In this document: one piece after another, positions 57,042 to 64,000 of the stretch
Layout of the letters: the number at the start of each line of letters is the position of its first letter
Position numbering within the stretch: the stretch's first letter is position 1
NCBI RefSeq assembly: GCF_038237375.1
Contig: NZ_CP151273.1
Coordinates: 1,488,001-1,552,000, forward strand
Length of the DNA stretch: 64,000 nucleotides
Direction: 5' to 3'
DNA from: Alcaligenes sp. SDU_A2
GTDB taxonomy: Bacteria > Pseudomonadota > Gammaproteobacteria > Burkholderiales > Burkholderiaceae_B
Notes under the pieces: model-generated
Databases searched by the model: none
What the model was told of the DNA's origin: nothing
Seen by the model: the letters and a program-made list of their open reading frames with translations, nothing else
Position numbers and translations under genes: made by a program

Positions 57042-58361
57042 ATGAAAAATCTACGCGGATTAACGCTGAAGCAGTGCGTCTTGGCACTGGCGACGGCAGT
57101 GGGCGGCTCCGCCGCGCTCTTGTATGGTTCCGCTGCTTTGGCTGCGGTCGATATTCAGGTCTGGACAGCCCTGAACCCGCACAACCAGGCCGAATTTGAA
57201 AAACTGGTCAAAGACTTCAACCGCAGCCAGAAAGATGTCAAGGTCGAGGTCAAGGCGCACGATTCCGACACTTCCCTGGATCAGGCCATGCGTGCTGTTT
57301 CCGGCGCGCAGTTGCCCAACCTGGTGCAGTTGGGCGAGATGTCCGGCCTGGACGAAGTGGCTGATCGCCCGTACATCCTGCCCATGCATACCTTGCTGGC
57401 CAAAGAAAATCTAAGCAATGTGTCTTGGTTCCTGGCCTCCAATTCCTTTGTGCGCAATGGTCGTGGTCAGTTGCAAGGCTTTCCTTACATGGCGGAAATT
57501 CCGGTCATGTACTACAACACCGAGTCGTTCAATAAAGCCAAGCTTGAGCCGGCTGCTCCCAGTCGGGTCTGGCTGGATCTGCAGGGCCAACTGGTGCAAT
57601 TGGCCAATAATGGCTCGCGCCGTTGTCCCTTGACGTCCGATCAGTCGGTTTCCATCAACCTGGAGAATCTGGCAGCGGTCAATAATCAGATCTACGGCCT
57701 GGCACCCGGCCCCAAGGTCAAGGGTAAAGTAGGGTTTGACTTTGACCTTATGTATATCCGCCATCTGTCCATGATGGTCAGCTGGGTCAAGTCCGAACTG
57801 ATGGTCAAGCCCGAAATGCTGCCGCAGTCGCCACAGCGTTTTGCCAAGGGCGAGTGCGCTGTCATGTTTTCCAACTCCGGCCATATCGGCGAGTACAACG
57901 CCACCCGTGGGCTGAAGTTCGCCGTGACCGGCCTGCCGTACTACCCTGAAGTCACCCAGACTCCCGGCAAGCCCTTCGTGACCGGCGGTGCGCTGTGGGC
58001 GACCAAAGGCCATGCCGCCGATCAGAACCGGGCTACAGCGCGTTTTGTCAGCTGGTTGGCACAGCCTGAAAATGCTACGCGCTGGTATCAGCAGACCGGT
58101 TTTCTCCCCTTGAGCCGTGAAGCCTTTAACGCAACCGGCAGCGATTACTACAGCGACAAGGGCGATTGGCAGCATCTGGTGGGAGCTTACGGCAGTGGCG
58201 CGTCGGGCACGGCCAAAGGTAACTTCCGCAATTACCGCCAGATTCGTGCTGTGTTCAACCAGAGCCTGGAAAGCGCTTTGGACGGCAAGCAGCCAGCAAC
58301 GACGGCCTTGCGCACTGCCGCCGCCGAGGCAAATCGTCTGGTGGCTCAGCGAGGACGCTGA
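57042..58361 (+). CDS. ABC transporter periplasmic solute-binding protein (UgpB-like)
   Basis: The 439-residue protein has a signal peptide (basic start, hydrophobic core, cleavage near residue 34 after SAALA) and a mature part of the cluster D/UgpB type: DIQVWTALNPHNQAEFEKLVKDFN, GFPYMAEIPVMYYNTESF, FVTGGALWATKGH. UgpB-type proteins bind glycerol-3-phosphate or sugars. No permease or ATPase gene accompanies it, so it is an orphan; it may be co-transcribed with dadA. Confidence 0.85.
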   Translation: MKNLRGLTLKQCVLALATAVGGSAALLYGSAALAAVDIQVWTALNPHNQAEFEKLVKDFNRSQKDVKVEVKAHDSDTSLDQAMRAVSGAQLPNLVQLGEMSGLDEVADRPYILPMHTLLAKENLSNVSWFLASNSFVRNGRGQLQGFPYMAEIPVMYYNTESFNKAKLEPAAPSRVWLDLQGQLVQLANNGSRRCPLTSDQSVSINLENLAAVNNQIYGLAPGPKVKGKVGFDFDLMYIRHLSMMVSWVKSELMVKPEMLPQSPQRFAKGECAVMFSNSGHIGEYNATRGLKFAVTGLPYYPEVTQTPGKPFVTGGALWATKGHAADQNRATARFVSWLAQPENATRWYQQTGFLPLSREAFNATGSDYYSDKGDWQHLVGAYGSGASGTAKGNFRNYRQIRAVFNQSLESALDGKQPATTALRTAAAEANRLVAQRGR

Positions 58362-58417
58362 TTTATCCATTCGTATAAGCCGATCTGGCGCGCTCTGCCG
58401 GCCTGGCCCAAGATAAG

Positions 58418-58452
58418 CTCCACGCCCCTAATGGGGTGTGGAGTTTTTTTTA
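58418..58452 (+). terminator. Terminator after the solute-binding protein
   Basis: CTCCACGCCCC / GGGGTGTGGAG stem with a 4-nt loop and eight T. Confidence 0.93.
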
Positions 58453-58465
58453 GGGGATGTGCGTC

Positions 58466-58939
58466 ATGGTGTTTTTGTTACGGCTGGTGTGTGCGTGTTT
58501 GCTGCTGCCGGGCCTGTCGGCCTGCTTTAGTGCTACGGGCAACGCTCCTTCCATCGAGGGCGCTGGTTCGGTGTTCAACTTTGGCTGGCGATTATCAGGA
58601 GAGCCACGTATCGGTCCTATGCAGGTATTCGATAATGGCAAGCGCACTTGGCTACAGTTTGCGCCCGGCCAGCAAGTCCCAGCTGTATTCGGGCGTCGTC
58701 AGGGGCAAGAGCAGCTATTGCTAACCGTCCGTTCCGGTCAGTTTCAACTGCTTCAGGGGGTATGGCCCGAACTTGTTTTCCGGGCTGGTCATGGACGCGC
58801 CTGGGCCATTCGACTGCCTGGCTCTGATGTTCAGGATGCACAAGGATCTCGTCCTGGGCGGTCAGAACAAGACGCCGTATCGTCTTCTGTTTCTGTACCG
58901 GAGTTTGCGGCCGATCCAGGGACGCCCTATGTCCCCTGA
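58466..58939 (+). CDS. VirB9/TrbG-like orphan lipoprotein
   Basis: The 157-residue protein has a lipoprotein signal (LLPGLSAC, lipid-modified Cys20). Residues about 38-105 resemble the N-terminal domain of VirB9/CagX/TrbG proteins: GPMQVFDNGKRTWLQF followed by VPAVFG, GQEQLLLTVRSGQFQLL and PELVFRAGHGRAWAI. The C-terminal OMC domain of full VirB9 is missing, and no other type IV secretion gene is nearby. AGGGG lies nine bases before ATG 58466; a start at 58457 is possible. Function unknown. Confidence 0.65.
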   Translation: MVFLLRLVCACLLLPGLSACFSATGNAPSIEGAGSVFNFGWRLSGEPRIGPMQVFDNGKRTWLQFAPGQQVPAVFGRRQGQEQLLLTVRSGQFQLLQGVWPELVFRAGHGRAWAIRLPGSDVQDAQGSRPGRSEQDAVSSSVSVPEFAADPGTPYVP

Positions 58940-59026
58940 TGTCAGGGCGGTCTTGGCAGGCATGCTTTTGGGTGGGCAATGCTGACATTTACCGTGTCTG
59001 GCGTGCCGCTATGTGGCCATAGCCAC

Positions 59027-59060
59027 AAAAAACCCGACATGTCTGCATGTCGGGTTTGGG
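59027..59060. terminator. Terminator downstream of puuD
   Basis: AAACCCGACATG / CATGTCGGGTTT stem with a 4-nt loop. On the minus strand it ends in six T, serving puuD; it may also stop the lipoprotein transcript. Confidence 0.88.
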
Positions 59061-59102
59061 GGGCTGCGATCGCTGCACCGCTGCTGCGGCACCGTGTCCG
59101 AC

Positions 59103-60332
59103 TTAGTCGGCCTTGCCGCTCCAGGCGGCAATGTCGGCCCGTTCTTGCTCGGTCATCTGGGTCATATTACCCAAAGGCATGTAGTGCGATGCCACCACAT
59201 TCTTGACCTGCTCTGCATGCAGCAAGGTGTGTTCCGTCGTGTCCAGCAGCATGCCGGCGGGTGCCGACGGGAAGCCAAATTGCGCGCTGGGCTTGGCGGC
59301 ATGGCACTGGATACAGCGGGCATCCATGATCCCTTGTATGCGAGCCAGGCTGACCGTGGCAGCCGACGCGTCCGTTGCCGCCGTCTGGGCGGGTGCCTTG
59401 ACGCTGACCGGAGCCGCTACCCAACCCACGATGATCAACAGGATGGCACCGGCAACCGGGTAAGCCAGATTATTGGTGCCGCCATGCAGCAGCACGAAGT
59501 ACTGGCGTATTAATGCGCCGGCAAAGATGAACAGCACCATGATGATCCACGCGTTGGGGTGGTTGTACGTGAACGAATAATGGTTGCTCAGCATCAGCAG
59601 CAGGACGGGCAGCGTAAAGTAGGTGTTGTGCACCGAGCGCTGTTTGCCCCGCTTGCCATCCAGCGGGTTGGGGGTCTGGCCGGCCTTCAGGGCTTTGACC
59701 ATGCGGCGCTGGCCCGGAATGATCCAGAAAAATACGTTGGCCGACATGCTGGTGGCCATGACAGCACCGGTCAGCAAGAAGGCGGCGCGGCCCGAGAAAA
59801 TGTGCGCGCTCAAATAGGCGACCACAACCATCATGATGGCCACGGCAACGCTCAGCAGCCCGTCGCGCTCCATATTGGGGCTGATAAGGCGGCACAGCCC
59901 GTTGTAGACCACCCATCCCAGCACCAGAAAGGCAATGGCCACGACATTGGCTTGAGTGCCTGTCATCTGGGCGGCCCATTCCCATGCGCTGTTGGGGTTG
60001 ACCAGATAGAACTCGGGCTTGGTCAGGTACAGCAGGGCAAACAGGGCAAAACCGGATAGCCAGGTTGTATAGGATTTCCAGAAAGACCAATGCAGGTCAT
60101 CGGGCAGTTCGGCCGGATTGGTCAGGTATTTTTGGTTGTGGTAGAAACCGCCGCCGTGGACTGCCCACATTTCGCCGAAAACGCCCCGTTTCTTGCTTTC
60201 TTCGCCCTTGGGCGGTTTCAGGCCGTTGTCCAGCATCACAAAGTAAATGGATTCGCCTATCCAGGCTACGGCCGCAATAACGTGCAGCCAGCGCAGCAGC
60301 AAGTTGCCGTATTCAAGTAGGTACGCGTGCAT
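59103..60332 (-). CDS. puuD: Membrane-bound urate hydroxylase PuuD
   Basis: The 409-residue protein has eight or so membrane spans and a C-terminal cytochrome c domain with CIQCH at 340-344. WLHVIAAVAWIGESIYFVMLDN at the start and FWIIPGQRRMV in the middle match PuuD, the membrane urate oxidase that makes 5-hydroxyisourate and delivers electrons to cytochrome c. It is followed upstream by uraH, which acts on its product. Confidence 0.93.
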   Translation of the reverse strand: MHAYLLEYGNLLLRWLHVIAAVAWIGESIYFVMLDNGLKPPKGEESKKRGVFGEMWAVHGGGFYHNQKYLTNPAELPDDLHWSFWKSYTTWLSGFALFALLYLTKPEFYLVNPNSAWEWAAQMTGTQANVVAIAFLVLGWVVYNGLCRLISPNMERDGLLSVAVAIMMVVVAYLSAHIFSGRAAFLLTGAVMATSMSANVFFWIIPGQRRMVKALKAGQTPNPLDGKRGKQRSVHNTYFTLPVLLLMLSNHYSFTYNHPNAWIIMVLFIFAGALIRQYFVLLHGGTNNLAYPVAGAILLIIVGWVAAPVSVKAPAQTAATDASAATVSLARIQGIMDARCIQCHAAKPSAQFGFPSAPAGMLLDTTEHTLLHAEQVKNVVASHYMPLGNMTQMTEQERADIAAWSGKAD

Positions 60333-60395
60333 ATATGTCTCGTATCGATTTGTTTATTCGTTATGTGATCGAAAAAAGCAGTGCAGATACAAGGA

Positions 60396-60749
60396 TCAAC
60401 TGCCGCGGTACGTGGACCATGACCAAGGGGTGACGACCAGGGGGACGTGGTAGTTGGCATCGGCGTCGGCGATGCCAAACCGGATGCCCACCTGATCGAC
60501 AAAACGTGGTTCGGGTAGGACGGTGCCGTTGGCGGCAAAATAATCGCCAGCATGAAAAACCAGTTCAAACACGCCGGTGGCCATGGTCGGACCCTGTAGC
60601 AGGGGTTCGTCGCAGCGTCCGTCGCTGTTGGTGGCTGTGGTCTTGATCAGAGTGCGCTGGTCGCCCTGAATGCGGTAGAGGTCGACGCGTACGCCTTGTG
60701 CAGGACGACCTTGAGTCGTGTCAAGCACATGGGTAGAGAGCTTGCCCAT
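60396..60749 (-). CDS. uraH: 5-Hydroxyisourate hydrolase
   Basis: The 117-residue transthyretin-like enzyme hydrolyses 5-hydroxyisourate to OHCU. It shows LSTHVLDTTQGRPA near the start and the C-terminal YRGS signature. It lies upstream of puuD on the same strand, 63 bp away. The next enzyme, OHCU decarboxylase (UraD), is not in the window. Confidence 0.96.
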   Translation of the reverse strand: MGKLSTHVLDTTQGRPAQGVRVDLYRIQGDQRTLIKTTATNSDGRCDEPLLQGPTMATGVFELVFHAGDYFAANGTVLPEPRFVDQVGIRFGIADADANYHVPLVVTPWSWSTYRGS

Positions 60750-60879
60750 AAATGTCTCCGGATTATGGTGATCAAAAAAGTCCAGCGAGCCCAGTTTGGA
60801 GAACCGGCCGGGGGCCAGCGGTGCAAGGATCAGTGCGCTGGGTTAAGGCCCCGAAATTGCCGCTCTGGTTGAGATCCAG

Positions 60880-60891
60880 ATTGTCGACAAT
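60880..60891. promoter_or_regulatory. Perfect palindrome, candidate GntR operator
   Basis: ATTGTCGACAAT is a 12-bp perfect palindrome in the uraH-gntR divergent intergenic region. It fits the general T-N-G-T / A-C-N-A layout of FadR-subfamily operators. A related half-site (ATTGTCAAGAAT) lies about 35 bp further on. Confidence 0.55.
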
Positions 60892-60952
60892 TTATGTTGA
60901 CGATTTTGTGGGGATACCGAATAATTGTCAAGAATAAATAACGAGAATTTTT

Positions 60953-61708
60953 ATGCTTCAAATTCAGCGACACAAGGACGACGCCACGGCTGTGCAGGCA
61001 CCCAGCGCCTCGTCGCTGCTGGAAGGCGGGCCGGCGGATAGCGAAACCGGACGTGTGTACAGTCAGATATTCGACGCGGTGGTGGATCGGCGTTTGTTGC
61101 CTGGGGCCAAGCTGACCGAAGCGACGCTGTGTACTATTTTTGACTGCTCTCGCGCGACGGTACGTGCGGCCTTGTCGGCGCTGGCACATGACAAGATTGT
61201 GGTCATCGAGCCCAATCGCGGGGCTTTTGTCTGGAAGCCGACGGTCAAGGAAACACAGGACGTGTTCGAGTTGCGGCGCGATCTGGAAGAGCTGATTCTG
61301 CGCAAACTGCTGGCTTTGCCCGATCTGCCCGCGCAATTGAAAGGGCTCTACGACATGGTGGCCCGCGAACAGCAGGCTTTCGAGCAGGGCGATCGCATCA
61401 GCTGGCTGCGCCTGTCCAATGCCTTTCATGTGGTGTTGGCGCGCTGCGCGGGCAACCACGAGCTGAGCGAGTTGATGCACACCTTGTGTGCCCGCACTAC
61501 CTTGATTATTGCGTATCACGACACGCCGGGCGAAAAAGCCTGCTCCTTTCACGAGCACAAAGACATTCTGGATCGCCTGAGCCAGGGCGATGCCGATGGT
61601 GCGCGCCAGGCCATGCATCACCATTTAAGCGATTGCGAACACCGCATGAAGGAGGCGGAGAGCGGCCCATCGGCCGATCCCTGGCTGGCTTTCAGCGTCA
61701 AACGATAA
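60953..61708 (+). CDS. GntR-family regulator, FadR/FCD subgroup
   Basis: The 251-residue protein has an N-terminal winged helix (about 25-95: GRVYSQIFDAVVDRRLLPGAKL, CSRATVRAALSAL) and a helical FCD ligand-binding domain with metal-ligand His residues (SNAFHVVLARCAGN and the C-terminal MHHHLSDCEHR). It lies between uraH-puuD and puuE and probably controls urate use. The effector is unknown. It starts at ATG 60953 without a strong ribosome site. Confidence 0.92.
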   Translation: MLQIQRHKDDATAVQAPSASSLLEGGPADSETGRVYSQIFDAVVDRRLLPGAKLTEATLCTIFDCSRATVRAALSALAHDKIVVIEPNRGAFVWKPTVKETQDVFELRRDLEELILRKLLALPDLPAQLKGLYDMVAREQQAFEQGDRISWLRLSNAFHVVLARCAGNHELSELMHTLCARTTLIIAYHDTPGEKACSFHEHKDILDRLSQGDADGARQAMHHHLSDCEHRMKEAESGPSADPWLAFSVKR

Positions 61709-61719
61709 CAGGAGACCCC

Positions 61720-64000
<2,281 letters not shown>

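Overview
The window looks like chromosomal backbone of a betaproteobacterium in Burkholderiales, most likely family Alcaligenaceae (Alcaligenes/Bordetella/Achromobacter neighbourhood). This rests on gene sequence and order (M48 peptidase-rsgA facing orn, acpS-nagZ-uvrC-pgsA, trxA-rho, parE-parC, glnE facing yhdP), the paaABCDE set with paaN, and a cbb3 oxidase cluster next to an FNR-type regulator. Base composition is moderately GC-rich by eye (not computed). I see no rRNA, tRNA, insertion sequence, prophage or CRISPR array.

Layout. 1-4.1 kb: end of a histone-deacetylase-like hydrolase, etfBA, and an acyl-CoA dehydrogenase. 4.3-7.1 kb: 1-Cys peroxiredoxin, a small SOS-type membrane protein, a two-part lipoate ligase (lplB-lplA) and rplS. 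7.2-10.8 kb: CoA pyrophosphatase, rsgA, M48 peptidase, orn. 11-19.2 kb: a nine-gene phenylacetate operon paaABCDE-N-G-I-K. 19.3-25.4 kb: acpS-nagZ-uvrC-pgsA-MFS transporter, then queF. 25.7-27.1 kb: aceA. 27.2-34.0 kb: a cbb3 oxidase region (ATPase-like membrane protein, ccoS, ccoNOQP, ccoG, FixH-like, membrane protein). 34.1-34.8 kb: fnr. 35.2-45.2 kb: clpB, queH, glnE, yhdP. 45.3-50.1 kb: GNAT acetyltransferase, a RelE/HigA-type toxin-antitoxin pair, gdhA, rho, trxA. 50.3-58.9 kb: parE, parC, a 2Fe-2S reductase, dadA, an ABC binding protein, a VirB9-like lipoprotein. 59.1-62.7 kb: urate catabolism (puuD, uraH, a GntR regulator, puuE). 62.9 kb to the end: start of alaS.

Regulation is the most informative layer. 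Perfect FNR/ANR boxes (TTGAT-N4-ATCAA) lie before paaA, before the ATPase-like gene and before ccoN, and a one-mismatch site lies before fnr itself. At ccoN and the ATPase-like gene the spacing fits activation. At paaA the box lies on a consensus -35 element, which fits anaerobic repression of an oxygen-requiring pathway. The box before the ATPase-like gene appears to drive a leaderless mRNA to the right and, on the other strand, may drive an 84-nt small RNA with a C6 loop and its own terminator.

Other points of interest are two abutting LexA operators on the promoter of a 63-residue single-span membrane protein, a P1B-ATPase-like protein that keeps its membrane helices but lacks all catalytic cytoplasmic domains, and a 26-bp perfect palindrome upstream of alaS. 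All motif and spacing statements come from reading the sequence by hand; no database search was run.
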